Source: Pipra filicauda (Eukaryota > Chordata > Aves > Passeriformes > Pipridae). Taken from it: a stretch of DNA of 64,000 bases. Numbering within the stretch: the stretch's first letter is position 1; every line of letters starts with the position of its first letter. The DNA is taken from positions 62,001 to 126,000 of the forward strand of contig NW_024104314.1 of assembly GCF_003945595.2 (NCBI RefSeq). Direction: 5' to 3'. Below are positions 35,980 through 48,394 of the stretch, piece by piece. The position numbers and the translations under genes are program-made. Under the pieces are notes generated by a model. It was not told the origin of the DNA, did not search any database, and saw nothing but the letters and a program-made list of their open reading frames with translations.

Positions 35980-36480
35980 AGTGGAAAAATCTTTATTCCC
36001 CCACAACCAAATGGAGCAAAATGATGACACAACGGCCTCAGTGCTTTAATCAGCAGGACAAGTCAAGCCTTTTATTCCTTTGTATATTCCAGTCAATGGA
36101 AAGTTATTGCTTAATTAACCCCCTTGAATGAATACCTGATAATTAATAAACCCATATACTGTACCCCAAGGCTTTGAGTTTAAGAAATCTCTTCTGTTCA
36201 AGTATGAAAAAAGAAAACATGCTGAACTAATGGGAAATAATTCTGGTAGAAGGCAAACCAATTAGGATTAGTGAATTCCATTTCATTTAAAGTTCCAAGA
36301 TAGAGAAGTAATTTATCTAGTAAATTAATAGTGTTAGTGACTTTCCTAATATATTAGCAAGTCTTTCGTATCATATTAGTGAAAACCAAGCTGGCTAATA
36401 CAATAAAAGACTTATTATAAAGGTATGAAGGTTAGTAATGTGATAAGATTTTTGCATCCAATTAGTATTAAAAGCAGGCT
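35980..36480. promoter_or_regulatory. AT-rich candidate conserved element with TTAGTGA copies
   Basis: About 500 bp dense in TAAT/ATTA and TTAATTAA-like cores. The heptamer TTAGTGA recurs on the same strand at 36268-36274, 36334-36340 and 36376-36382, with a related GTTAGTAATG near 36432. There are no open frames and no recognisable transposon. Such AT-rich, homeodomain-core-rich islands in gene-poor DNA are often conserved noncoding elements, but composition alone would generate many TAAT cores. Confidence 0.25.
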
Positions 36481-38425
36481 GCTCTAAAATGGACTTCTAC
36501 ATTTATTTATATGATTACCCAACTTAATGTAGAGACCACAACTTTTAACTAAGCAAATTATTATTTGTCCTCCCAAATCTGGAGCTGCTGTATGCCATGT
36601 TCCCCAAGCAAAACTGCAAGTATGCCTGTATCTGCAGATCTGCAAGGATAACTGGCCCAGATTATTTGGTCTGGCTGCATTGTTTAGCACAACACTACAG
36701 TGGTTTTGCATTCCCCTAACCTTGGATCAGCTAGAGACTGGTCTAATCAGATACAGCAGCCTAAAGGCAAAACAATTACACTGAAATTATCATATGGAAT
36801 CAAGCCAACACTCCATCTTGTCTGGTATCCTGTCTTCATCAGTTACTAGATCCTCCCACCCTTCTCTGGAGCAAGGTGAAAAATACCTGCTGCTCCAACG
36901 AGTAACCTACTTGTACAGGCATTTCTTCAGAGCCTGACCAGATACCGGTTTCCTGAATAAACCAGCAAGGTTTAAGTCTTTTATAAAATCCTGAATTATA
37001 AACTGTAATATTTTAATGCAAACCTGTGTAACTCTGCCCAACGGGGGCCTCTGCTAATGTGTCAGTGAGTTCCAGAGGTGACTTTTCAGTGGCATGAAAA
37101 GGGATCTGCTTTGGTTAATTTTAAAATGTGCTGGTTTTTACACTGTTCTATTAGACACTTTGTGAACACAGATTTTTTTTTTTTTTGTACTGTGAGACAT
37201 CTCAGCTGTCTCCCAATGTCTTTGCTGTGGGTGCAGCAGAAAAAGAGCAGAGTTGCCTTCAGTGTCAACTGCAATGAAGGCTGCACGTGGTAGCACACAA
37301 AAATGGAAAAAAAAAAAAAGAACCAAAATCATTATTTTGCTACATTTACTTGATCCACTGTTGAAAAAATGGGTAAAATTTTGGATCTGAATATAGTTAA
37401 TCTTATTAATTCAGTTCTGAAGTATATGCCTATATGTATGGCTTTGCTGTGTGTACTTACACAGTCTTAGGAAAGAAAGTTTTCAGACCATCATAAAATC
37501 CCTTCTTACAGAGCTGGCAGTAGAATTGTACAGAATCAGAACCGTACACACGGGTACTAAGAAATCAATTGTATTAGAGAATATAATTGGTGCCATTTTT
37601 CATCTTTAGAGTTCCTGCAAGAGTGGTTTCCTTAGGTAGATCAAATTAGTAAAGTAGAAACAGCTGCAGTCGATTGTCCATTGTTCAGGCCGAGGTATGG
37701 GTGATAAAGACTGATCACAGTCAGGGGATGTTAATGTGAGAAGATTTACTCCTGCGCATTCCTCCGAAATCGGAGCTGTGACTGATCTGGTTCATCTCGT
37801 CCCCTTAAATCACTGGAAATTGTCATAGCCTGGATTTCAGACTCACGTCCTACTATTTCACCCCCATAAAAAACGCAGCATCTTACACATCAGGCTGGAA
37901 TTTTGCCTAACTTCGCAATTCTCACACCCCTGTACCTCCGAGCCAGCAATAACACAGAGTGAGCACAGGTGTGTGCAGGTGAGCTATATGCCAGGGTTTA
38001 TACTGATACATGAGTATAAGGAGTTGAAAAGCTTAGGATAAATTTCACCCAAGAGGACATCATGCGCTTATTTTTTTTTTTTTTAGCCCTGTCCCATAAA
38101 TTCAGACTAAGGGAATTCCTGGTGAAGTGCAAGGTCAGTCTTTTTAAGAACACCAAAAACTGCATGTTTTGCTCCAACATGCTCAGCCTGAGCCATCACT
38201 GAGGCAATTGCTACGGTTAAATTTAATTCAAAACCTCTACCTCTCTGAGTGTAGGAAGAATAATTATGCAAGTGTAGTAACAGGTATATTTAACTTCATA
38301 ACTCATTTATTGCCCTTGTGGGGGTGAGAAGACATCCCACATCATTAAACCATACTCTAAACATAGAGCTAACCAAATCTGTGTGCCTCTTTTAGAAGCA
38401 CCACATCTGGATGGAGACCATAGCA
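36481..38425. other. Noncoding stretch with two T14 tracts
   Basis: No gene recognised. T14 tracts lie at 37173-37186 and 38071-38084, and an A13 run lies near 37307-37319. Frames on both strands at 37078-37332 share this low-complexity region. Confidence 0.55.
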
Positions 38426-38429
38426 AAAA

Positions 38430-38960
38430 TTTGAGTTATTTAAATTATTTCGAGGGTGGAGGCAAAAAGGAGGAAACAGGGACAGAGCAGGAGAGTGAGG
38501 GTGTTCAAGAGAAAAATAGGAATGGAGAAGTGAATGGAATCAGAGAGACAAGTGGGAATGTGCATGTAAGGTACCTTTTACACCTACAAGGTGTAGAGAC
38601 CTTAACAGGGACAAGGCATGAGGGAGGGATGGAGGCTTGGGCATTGGTCACTGAGCTGGTGTGAGAGGGTCTGAGCAGATCCCCAGAGCAGATAGTCAAG
38701 GAGCCTGTGGTCACAGGAGGCACCAGCAGAGCTGCTTGAAGAGCAACTGGAGAAGGAGGAAGATTACTGCGGTGCAAGGAATTAGGGATGCTGTAGGAAG
38801 AAAAAAAAAACTACTGTCAAACCAGCACATAAAACCAGACAGCTGAAGAGAGAGGTCATGGGAACAACAAATACCAGGGTGGTTGTTGGGGCTGAGGAAA
38901 GTAAGATGACTTGATAAAGGAAATTCAGATTTAGAGGTCAAAGGGGGAAAAGTTCTTGGT
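38430..38960 (+). other. Purine-biased strand segment
   Basis: For about 500 bp the plus strand is dominated by A and G (GGAGGCAAAAAGGAGGAAAC, GACAGAGCAGGAGAGTGAGG and similar), well beyond neighbouring DNA. It is not a simple tandem repeat and no transposon is recognisable. The frame at 38383-38664 is glutamate/glycine-rich purely because of the composition. Confidence 0.6.
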
Positions 38961-38999
38961 GAAAAATAGGTCAAGGAAGCAGCCTGCCTTCATTATTTT

Positions 39000-39170
39000 A
39001 CTTTTCAAACCTTTAATTTAACAGTTGCTAATGACAGACAGTGCACAAAATGACAGTTGTATTACCCTCCAACACTGATGTAAAAATAGGCATAATCCCG
39101 TTTTTGTGATGATTAATGCAGTGTGAAAAAGATAATTAAACGAGGCCTGGCGTACTTTTGCTTTCTATGC
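39000..39170. promoter_or_regulatory. Candidate element with TGACAG and TAAT sites
   Basis: TGACAG, the core of Meis/TGIF-type TALE homeodomain sites, occurs twice within about 30 bp in 'taatgacagacag' and 'aaaatgacagttg'. TGATTAATGCAG and GATAATTAAACGAGG follow, each carrying homeodomain cores. TALE plus Hox/homeodomain spacing is typical of developmental enhancers. Conservation was not tested, so this remains a hypothesis. Confidence 0.25.
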
Positions 39171-41635
39171 CTCACTGCTACCTTCCGTGGCTCCTGCTCA
39201 ATCTCCTTGAAAATCTATTAGGCTTTGCTACCATTTTATCACTTTCCCTGCCTTAAGTTAGACATGCCCTCCTCCAGCTTTAGACTGGGAGCAACTGCTG
39301 GGACAAGGCAGAGCAGGAGCAAGAGCCTTGGTGTGCCAGCACCCTGCCTCCTACCTCTGACTCATGTGATTACCTGACTCCTATAGAAATTCCAGCACAT
39401 AAAGGTTTACTGCTAATGCTTACTCCTAATTAGCTAGTTCATGTAATAATAGCAACTTTTACCCCTTCATCTGGTTAGAAAAACCTTTGGCAGCTGAATT
39501 CATCACTGAAGGGGATGCGCTTCACCAGCTCACAGTCTGAAATCTCATTTCTGAGAGGCATGGGAGGGCAATGGGGGACAGAGCTGTTCTGAAAACATTA
39601 AAAATACCCAGTGGAAAATATTTGCATATTTGTAGAAAATACATTTTTTTAAATTCTCCTTTGGAATTTTATCCCTATATTTTTTATTTAAAAAAAAAAA
39701 AAGAAGAAGAAGAAGAAAAAGGCATGAAGTGTCGGAAAAAAATAAAAGACTTTCATAGTTATTTTCTTTGCTGATGGCCTAGAAATTTGCTGGATTTGAT
39801 CCGAAATAAACTGCAGGCAAATGTCAGCTTACTCCTGACATTGTCAGAAATGGATTTTCTTGCTTTGTGCTTCCCCATACATAATCAAATGCACATTCAA
39901 AATACATAATGGTCTGCTAGTTTAAAATTATTGCTTGATCCTACGGCTGTGGAAAAGCAGTGGAGTCAGCCAGTGTTTCTTTAGGGCACATCAGCGGCAG
40001 AGGCAGGACTAGAACTGAAGACACTGCAATACCTCCCTCTTCTCCTTCCAGCTCCCAAAGCAATAAAACCTCTCTATGCTAAATTAGACTATTGATCAGT
40101 GGCTACCATTCCTAATGGACATCCTGTCTCTCATGTCTGGGATTAGGATGTTCTTTCTCCTGCTGGATAATCTTAGTACTGTACAATTGCTCTTTCTCTG
40201 CTAATGACTGACTACAGGAAGAAATATTTCCCTGTTGAGTTTGGTTTTTGAAAATCTCATCGCACGGGCTCACGTGAGGTGAACCAGAAACGCCAATTTG
40301 TGATCTAGTGCTATCTGATCCCACTCAGTCTAACTACCAGGTATTTGTTCTACTTTCTGCGAAGGGATGTTACATCATTAGACCACTGTCTGCATCATGG
40401 TATATGACACTCCAATAATTCAAGCTATCATGTCATAATATTCACTAGAAAGGAAAAGAAAAACAACAACAACAACAAAAGCCAAACCTTTCTTCCTGTT
40501 CTGGTGATGGCCGAATGATAAACCTGAGCTGAAAGTCAGAGCAGCCAAACTTCTGAACATCTGCACCACACGCAGCCTGTGCGGGCAAGTTTTCAGCTGG
40601 GGTAGCCCTAACACAACTAAACTCAAGCTCTCATGAGAAAAACAGGGCAGGAGACTCCTTAACCTGTGACCTAACACTCACACATGCTCTCACACAATCA
40701 AATGAACACATGCCACGTGCTCAGCAGATCCTGTGTTTTGGCCCAGAGTGGGCACTCGGAGTGATGGACAGGAGAGTCCAGGCAGCAACTGCCCCAGCCC
40801 TTGACCACATCTAAGGGCTGCTGGGGAAGGAAGACAACAACAATGACAGAAGATAGGCTCAGTATTTCCCCACCCCTTCCAGACAACATCATTTTAAGTC
40901 AGTTCTTACAGATCCTTTATCTTTTGGACTGGGAAGAAAATCACACATAAATTAATATTTTGGTATGTCAGCTGTTACCTGAATATACCGCTGTGGCCAG
41001 ACCAAGGGCAGTTCTTATCCTGTTGATTAAAGTCTCCAAAATTTGCGCACAGTTTTTGTGTGGGCATGGATCTATTCTATTTTCAGCCATCCTTTTCCAA
41101 GTCTGAAAACACCCATTAACAAGTCTGGTTCCCAGGTTGCATCCCGGTAACCAACTCATGTGACACACATGACAGCCAAGGGGAGAAAGGACCATGTCTC
41201 TGGTAAAGGTACCCTAAACTGTACCATGCTAAATTTCAAGCCCTGGTAGTGAATTAGCAGCCTGACACAAAGCTGGAACAGTGGACATATTTGAGAGAGT
41301 TTGCCTTTTCTACATCCACAACCAGCATCCAAATGGATGTCGAGAGAGGGTTTTTTTTCTTTAAGTGTAAGCTCTTTTCTATCGCATTGTGGCCTGCAAC
41401 TCAGTATACAAGATGTACTGTGGCATTATGAGACAGTGACAGCTGCTGAAGAAACGCTGTGTTATAAACATGCAATGATGCAGTGAACTGGCAAATCCAT
41501 ATGGCTGGAAAAATGACAGGGAGGAAGAAGAAAAAAACTATTTCGTAGTTTCTGAACAAAATAGATAGTCAGTAGTTTGCTTCAGCTTGCATGCCCTAAT
41601 CACAGCTTTTTCTTTAATGGAAAAAAGTTTATATT
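39171..41635. other. Noncoding stretch with simple repeats
   Basis: No gene recognised. It contains an A12 plus (AAG)n tract at 39690-39720 and an (AAC)5 tract at 40461-40478. Confidence 0.55.
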
Positions 41636-41687
41636 CACATATACACACACATAAATATATGTATGTATAAATAAATATATATATGTA
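41636..41687 (+). repeat. AT/CA-rich compound microsatellite
   Basis: CACATATACACACACATAAA followed by TATGTATG and ATATATAT units, immediately upstream of the CR1 copy. Confidence 0.85.
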
Positions 41688-41689
41688 GT

Positions 41690-41824
41690 ATTATCCTAGG
41701 GATGATCTACATGTGGCTGGAGAAGAAGAGGTGATGGTCCTGTGCATGGTCAGGAGTTGGACTCAGTGATCCTTGTGGGTCCCTTCCAACTCAGCATATT
41801 CTGTGATTCTGTGTGATTCTGTTT
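41690..41824 (+). mobile_element. CR1 LINE, 5'-truncated 3' end
   Basis: The body contains 'ggttggactcagtgatcctt'-like sequence (here 'gagttggactcagtgatcct'), then 'tgtgggtcccttccaactca', and ends in ATTCTGTG-type direct repeats (ATTCTGTGATTCTGTG near 41800-41815). These are the diagnostic 3' end of bird CR1 elements, which terminate in short octamer repeats rather than poly(A). Only about 130 bp remain, with no reverse transcriptase coding sequence. 5' truncation is usual for CR1. It is the best-preserved mobile element here and the main evidence for the avian call. Confidence 0.9.
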
Positions 41825-44800
41825 ATTTTATGATATTTTCATATACTACCATATTTCTGCCTCTTATTTCTTTGAGCTCTTTGGTTGAACAACCAGCATT
41901 TGAATCATCCCAGTACAAACTCTTTCAGGTACCTCTCCCCACAAAACCTATGTGCAGTTCCCCTCTCCTTCTGTGCAGATGGATAACCTCTGCACATACA
42001 CCAGGGAAAGGTCAATCACTCACTTTTGCAGAGTCATCAGTCATGGAGGATTCTCTGTGTGTCAGAATAAATGAGCATGGACATAATGGATATGGAACAT
42101 CACTGAGGGAGACCCCAAAACCACATGGAAATGTTTAAACAGCTTATATACGCCCTCATAATTGATGGATCTCAGCAAGCATATACATCCATTGCTTTTA
42201 AAAATGCTGATAAATCCAAGTCCATGACACATATTTCTTAGGAAAGCAAGTATTATGGCTTTGTAAAAAACTGAATGAGGAAATGGAAACCTGCAATCAT
42301 ATCAATCCCCATTTTCAAACCTGGCTGCCATGGTTTGCTTCCCGCTTCTGAATGAAGCTCCTAATGAAGGTGGCACAGCTTCATGAGCATCATGTGCTAA
42401 TGCTGACGACACAGCCCCTCCTCAGTCCAGCCTTTTGTGGCTCTTTGAGACCTAAATACAAGATTAAAAATCTCAATTTTGTTACATGGGTTTGCACTTA
42501 CAGCCCAAAAGCAGATGGAAACAGAAGCTGAAGCTCGTGGGTCTGCTCTTTTGAATGGCACTTTTCCATCCACCTTTAATCGATGATGTCTGAGAAATGA
42601 AGGCTCGATGAGTATGTAGTCCAGCACTGGCAACATTTCCCAATGCTCCATAATCATCCTCAGACTTTTATGGAGAATTTTCTCCCTAGTGATTTTTTTT
42701 CCTTGTCATTTAGTGCCACTATTTCAGATTTCCTCTTGCTGAACTGCTGGAGTGTCATCAGTGCATCTATATAGAGTATGAGAATATATTTGGAAAGCTT
42801 ATTTCCAAGGGCCATTGGAGATGACTAACATTTTTACACTGCACAAAAGAAGAGAAAATAAATTTAGGAGTAGCAAATAGAGCCACTGTGTTATTTCCTT
42901 CCCTGTAAATAAATAACTGTAACACTTATATTCCAATCGTGGAGCTGGGTACCCAGCATCTTTGTGGGGAAGGAACATAAATGTTCACCCAAGACATTGA
43001 CAATGAAGGCTTAAGACAGCACAAATTATAGGGAACATGAAAGAAGCCCTGCTTCCCTTGAAGACACCACCTGTTTAAGCACCTGGGGAAAATTATTCAT
43101 AGCATTTTACCACTACACAGACAATAAAGATCCTATGGAAATGTCTTTGTTTCAAATCAACATTTATGGCCCAGATTTCATCGAAGGCTATGTAAATCCT
43201 AACTGATGCAACAAATGCAAAACGACATCATTAGAAACACGGGCCCTGCACATCAGCCTCCAGTACAAGTCAAACCATTTCAGCTTTAGAATTTCATATT
43301 TTAGTAGCTGAGACCCAAGACCAGAATTTTCTTCCCTCTAATCTTCATTCTGGGTTGCTTCACCTCAGTACATAGTTATATAATGAATTTTTCCCTGTAC
43401 AGAACGGGCCTCCTCAGCTGAATACCTATTAACTGAAAGATGGGAGCAGAACCCATTGGCATTCATCCTAATGCTGCCACTCGGTTTTGTGTCCTTGTCC
43501 AAGTTACTAGAGATCTGATCCCATAAGAGCCACCAAAACTTCTGTAGTTGGCCCCCCTCTCTCTGTGCAGATGGATATTCTCTATATTCACCAGGAAAAG
43601 GGAGGCAGGAGACAGACATCAATCACATGAGAGTCCAGGTGATGTGTGTCCTTACTTCTGTACCTAGGAAACAGATTCAAGCCTTCATCCCTCTGCATTG
43701 TGCCTGATTTTCCTCTCTGCAGAATGGAAGCCAGAGTATTTTATATCATGTTTGATCACAGTAATAATTTAGAAGCCTTATGATGCTTCCACGGAAGTTT
43801 AAAATATTATGTTTAACAAGTATCCCATAATTTAATTTTGAACAATAAATTTTATAGTTACCTTGCACTGCTTTGATTTGTTTCTGAGCCCTGTTTGAAG
43901 ATCTTCTGAAACCAATTAATGGGTGTTCTCCACCAATCTCATATTGACTCTTTTGTTGCTGGAACCTTTTTGTGAATTAGGATTTCACCAAGGTAGAGAA
44001 AGGTTTTGGATTTATTTAGTCCATGTCACCACACAGCAGATGTGGCCCATTGCCCAGATGTTTTAGGAAGGTCTCCTGCTGCAGAGGACTGCACGCTCCC
44101 AGGTGGAAAGGAGGAATGCAGTCAAGGCACTTCCAACCCTTCCCTGAATCATTTTATAATCCAAGTATTTTCCTTATACACAGGGAACAGCACTGTGGGG
44201 TGTAATATGAGTAAAGATTTCTTGTCTGCTTGACAGCCACCATCGTGGTACTTGACCCTGTGGCACACAATGCCATACAGTAGAGCTCACACTTTGTGTA
44301 ACACTCCTTTTCAGTCATGTAGGAAGCCTGATGACTTTTGTCTGCTTTTTAAGCTGAGGAAAATACCAGGAACTGTCCTCTCTCCACCCCCCACTTCCTT
44401 TAAAGAAACCCCAACAGTCTTCACAGAAAAAGGAAATGACTGTTACCTTTAGGCTGTGGGATTTTAGGTTATAGCCTTCTTTCTGCTCTGTTTAAAAAAC
44501 TGACTTTCTTCCACTTCTCTCTGCCTCAATCTTCCAACCCTATTTGAATTGAATCTCCTCTTTCTTTTTGGTCCCACTTCTAATTCAAGAGTGCTTCAGT
44601 CACCACAGAAGAGATGCCAACGGCTAAGACATCAAAAGAGACGAAGAAATGAGTGCAGTCAAGTTTTTTTATTTTTATTAAAAGATAGATTCTCCCTCTC
44701 AACTATTGTTTCTTGAGAAGGAGAAAAGCTGGTGAAGGGACAGGGAAAATCTTTCACCTGGCTAGAGAAAAACCTTTGAGAACTGGGTGAGTGGGTTTGT

Positions 44801-46390
44801 AGTGGGGTGAGGAGTCTGTCCCTGGTTTGCTGGAGTGTACATGGACAATCAAAGGACAATCTCAGAGCTCTTGCTGCAAAAGCAAGAGCTGCTCCCTTGC
44901 CATGTTATAAAGGAGGACCACATGGCTTCACCAGAGCAATATTCACAGGGTTAGGCTGCTTATGCAAGGAGAAAGCCACCATTCACAGAGGCTGCTGTCA
45001 TAATTTTATACAAAGGGAAGGGACTAAAAAGAGTAATCAAGACGTAAGAAGTTGCAGCATTTTGATTTTTTTTTTCCATTACTTTTTCACTGAATAAAAA
45101 CAAGTCCTTAAAATGCTATCTAAGAAATCATGCAATCGTTTAATATTACTTGCAATGGAAGATTTTCACAGTATTTGGTTGAGGATACAATCTGCCCTGG
45201 CAACAGTGGGGGCTGGTTATTTTTCCAAATGAATGAAAACACAGATACAAGCAGGAGTCACTGCAACCGCTGCTGCCTCATTTATCTCTGCAGTCGGGTT
45301 GCTACTGGTACAAGTGCTCAGTTTTATACAGGAAACACAATTGCAGGTGCAGAACTTCAGGCTCCTGTTTACACCCACCAGCAGGAGGTTCACCTTCTTA
45401 AATACATCTGTCTATGTGCAAAGCACCGGAGAAATTGCCATAATAATGATACCTTCCCCAGAGCATACATAAATATTACAATGTCCCTTCTGCAAAGAGG
45501 AAAGTTAGTGCAGGAGTAAAAGTACATCACTTCAGGTCACAGCAATGGAACAAAACAGCCCGAGGGATTCAGGAGCTCCTGCTTAAGACCATGCCTGCTT
45601 CTCCGTTTTAACATGCTTTAAAAAAAAATAATTAAAAGAATGAGAAACTTTATAAAAACCCACAAAAAGCTTTAGTGAATCTATTGCATACTTGTTTGTT
45701 CTACAGTTGCCAGAAGGTCTTTCGGTCTCCTTGTCATTTTGCACCATATGACCTAAGTAACACTGATATTTATTGCTCATTTTCATTTAGCTCTTTGAAG
45801 ACCAATCCACTTAATGATCAGAAACCTCACACAATTTAGCAGATAACATCACTGCAGAGACTTGTTGGGAAGCTTTAATAAGTAAGATGAATACTAAGAG
45901 GTGGGCTGGGGTGATTGCTGTGTTTAAATCCTCCACGATAAGAATCAGAGTCATACCTGCCCATTCTTGCTCTGTGATTACAGAGACAGAGCAGTTCAAG
46001 TGGACACAAATTCTAGGGGAAGTTGTCACAGTGCCTACCTCAAGCACTTGTAAGACACGCATTATGATAATAATGCCTGCCCTTAGTGTCACTTGTGTGT
46101 AGCCCCACACAGTTTCTCATGCAGTAGGTGAATCCTGTTACCTCTGATCTGCAGATGGGAAAACCACAGTGACCCCAGGCCCAGCAAGCCCCAGGCACTC
46201 CCTGCCAGGTAAGGCACATGCTGGAGCAGCTGAGCACTGCTACCCTCTCTCCATCCTCCCCCAGCACCAGTTTGGGGTCCAGACTGCTTTGGAGCAGGGA
46301 ATTTTATAGACCACAGTCAATAGGTAGCTGACACAAGAGCTAAGGGAACCTGAACTAGGGTCACATTTCTGGATATAAAATACCTAATGG
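41825..46390. other. Noncoding stretch
   Basis: No gene recognised. Frames at 41773-42138 (overlapping the CR1 tail), 45130-45519 and 45811-46110 lack splice or domain support. A splice-bounded 54-bp interval at 46155-46208 (acceptor CTCTGATCTGCAG, donor CTGCCAGgtaagg) has strong sites but sits in sequence that resembles a SINE remnant. Confidence 0.5.
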
Positions 46391-46434
46391 TATAAAAGGG
46401 AGTATCACAGATTATAAAAGGAAGCATAACAGGG
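46391..46434 (+). repeat. Tandem duplication of a TATAAAAGG-containing 22-mer
   Basis: Unit 1 begins TATAAAAGGGAGTATCACAG at 46391 and unit 2 begins TATAAAAGGAAGCATAACAG at 46413. The first 20 bases match at 17 positions. Both units start with a consensus-quality TATA box. No initiator or downstream exon is recognisable, so promoter activity is only a possibility. Confidence 0.55.
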
Positions 46435-46560
46435 TACTGCCTGTACACACAGGCAGTGAAACTCAGTAACTTGTTCAAGGTCACACAGGAAATCTGTAGG
46501 AGAGCAAAGAGGAGAATGTGGTTCCTCCTAGTCCTTAGTTCATGTCCCAACAGCTGGACA
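46435..46560 (-). mobile_element. MIR-family SINE remnant, antisense
   Basis: 'agtaacttgttcaaggtcac' followed by 'acaggaaatctgtaggagag' matches the reverse complement of MIR ('agtaacttgcccaaggtcacacagctagtaagtggcagag'). The right part is more diverged. Ancient and inactive. Confidence 0.6.
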
Positions 46561-47863
46561 GGGCTCTGTGACATATGAAAATATGCCTTTAGTCCCACAG
46601 TAAAATGCTTCAAATTACAAACTTCCTACTGTCCTCTGAGAGTGTTTTATTTGTGGAAACTTGAAAAAAAACACCGTCTCTATATAATAACAAACATGGA
46701 AAGTTGTTTTCTTGTAAAATGGTAAATAAAGCAGTATTTATATTATTGTTATAATCTTTCTGGTCCTCAGTGACAGGGTGACCCTCGTTGGTGCACGGAA
46801 ATGGAGCAATTAATGAGTAATGGACCGTTTCCTGATATGCAGATGCTGCAGCCCATCTTTTGTTCTCAGATCTTCAGGGACTATCTCTTATCACAGGGCT
46901 TTTCCCCTATGGAGAAACACTTGGAGGTTGCTTTAGGTAACACAGCAATGGGTAATTTTCAAAGCCAACTTAAATTAAAGAGTCTTTTCAGCAGTTTTGA
47001 GTATGCCATTAGTCAATGACTGCATAGGCAAATGATTTGACTCTTTATCAAAGCATTTTGGGGTTAGAAATTTTTGGGTTTCTGACCTCTTGTCAGGAAG
47101 TGATAGACACCACCACCTCCTTGTCATAAGCACCTTCAAGTCTCATTTGAAACCACTGGGTTCTGTTCCATAACCTGCAGTCTTTGCAGAAAATGTCACT
47201 TTGAGGGCTGAATTGCAATTCATTGCCCACCAGAAAAGGTGAAATCCTAGGCTTTTTTGTTTGTTTCTTTCTGGGGATGTTCACCTTTTATACACAAGCA
47301 GATGGCATTGGAACAACAGGTCTCTGTGCAGAAGGCAGGATTTTTTGGATGTGCAGTTCTCCAGCGAGCATAAAACAAAGTAAAACCAGATTGAAAACTT
47401 TCATTACCCAGCAATGCAAGTCACAACAGCAGGGTTAAATCTGTTTCTATTTAGACAATATCTGGAACAGCGTTTTATTATACAGCCTGTAAAGCACTGC
47501 CTGTGCATGGGTGGAAAGTACATTGTCTCCTGAAATAAAGAACTGGGGCAGGATTGTTTGGAACCTTCTTTTTTTTCTTCTTATTTTTCTTCAACCATAA
47601 ATACAAAGTAACCATTTCTCCATAACATTGAACTCTTTGTGGCCTTCCTATAAACAATAAAAGTATCCAAAAATAAACATCTACTTAGAATAAATATTAA
47701 CTCAGAGGCCTTTAAAATATGAAGAAAATAGTCTCTGCAATATCATCTCTTCCCTGATAATGCAAAAGCCACCCCATGGGGTTTAAAACTGAGGGATTTC
47801 AAGGCTTCAGGGTGTCTTATGATGCTCACTCTGAGCGGGCTGAATGCCAGGCTTTGTGAAAGG

Positions 47864-47883
47864 CTCTGTCTTAAAAGACAGAG
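47864..47883. repeat. 20-bp near-perfect palindrome
   Basis: CTCTGTCTT at 47864-47872 and AAGACAGAG at 47875-47883 are exact reverse complements around a central AA. It could extrude as a hairpin. No RNA or terminator context is evident. Confidence 0.55.
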
Positions 47884-48355
47884 TCCTAATCGCTTTCAAC
47901 TTTTCTAATTCTTCACATTCCTTCCTAGCAAAATAACTGCCTGCCTTATAATGGCAGAAACATTTGGAGACTAAAAGAAACAAACAAAAAATAATCAATT
48001 TTCAAGGTCCACTTGCAGACGGAGGAACTGTTTATGAAGCACTTACTGTTCAGTTGCAGGAGAAAATCTCATCTTAATGGCAAAAGGGGAAGCATGGAAA
48101 TACTGGGGAGAGGTTTTTTGGGGGGGTGGATGTGGAGATAGAAACTCTCCTGCTCTATAATTCAGACGATTGACTTTTTCAGCAAGTAGATCTCTCATCC
48201 AAGGAAACAGGAGTTTTCAGCTGTGTGGAGCAGGGAGTGGGTGCTACCACCTCTCATATGACACAGACCATGTTTGCTGCCCTCGAGGGGGTCATTAGCT
48301 TGTAAAAACATCCCTGGTTTCAAACCCAAATCTCGATCCTATGAGCGGAGCTCAC

Positions 48356-48394
48356 CTGACTGCCCGAGTGCTTCTCCCAGGCCAGTTTTGGTTT
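48356..48394 (-). other. Candidate minus-strand exon (39 bp)
   Basis: On the minus strand, acceptor GGAGATTTCTGGTTCAG precedes base 48394, and a near-perfect donor (GTCAG then gtgagctcc) follows base 48356. The length is a multiple of three and one frame reads KPKLAWEKHSGSQ; the other frames are also open, so the open frame carries little weight. No neighbouring exon was identified. It could be a pseudo-exon. Confidence 0.12.

Noticed and set aside
46155..46208. 54-bp splice-bounded interval with very strong donor
   Set aside because: It lies in sequence resembling SINE remnants, where AG and GTAAGG decoys are common, and its ATG frame stops after five codons.
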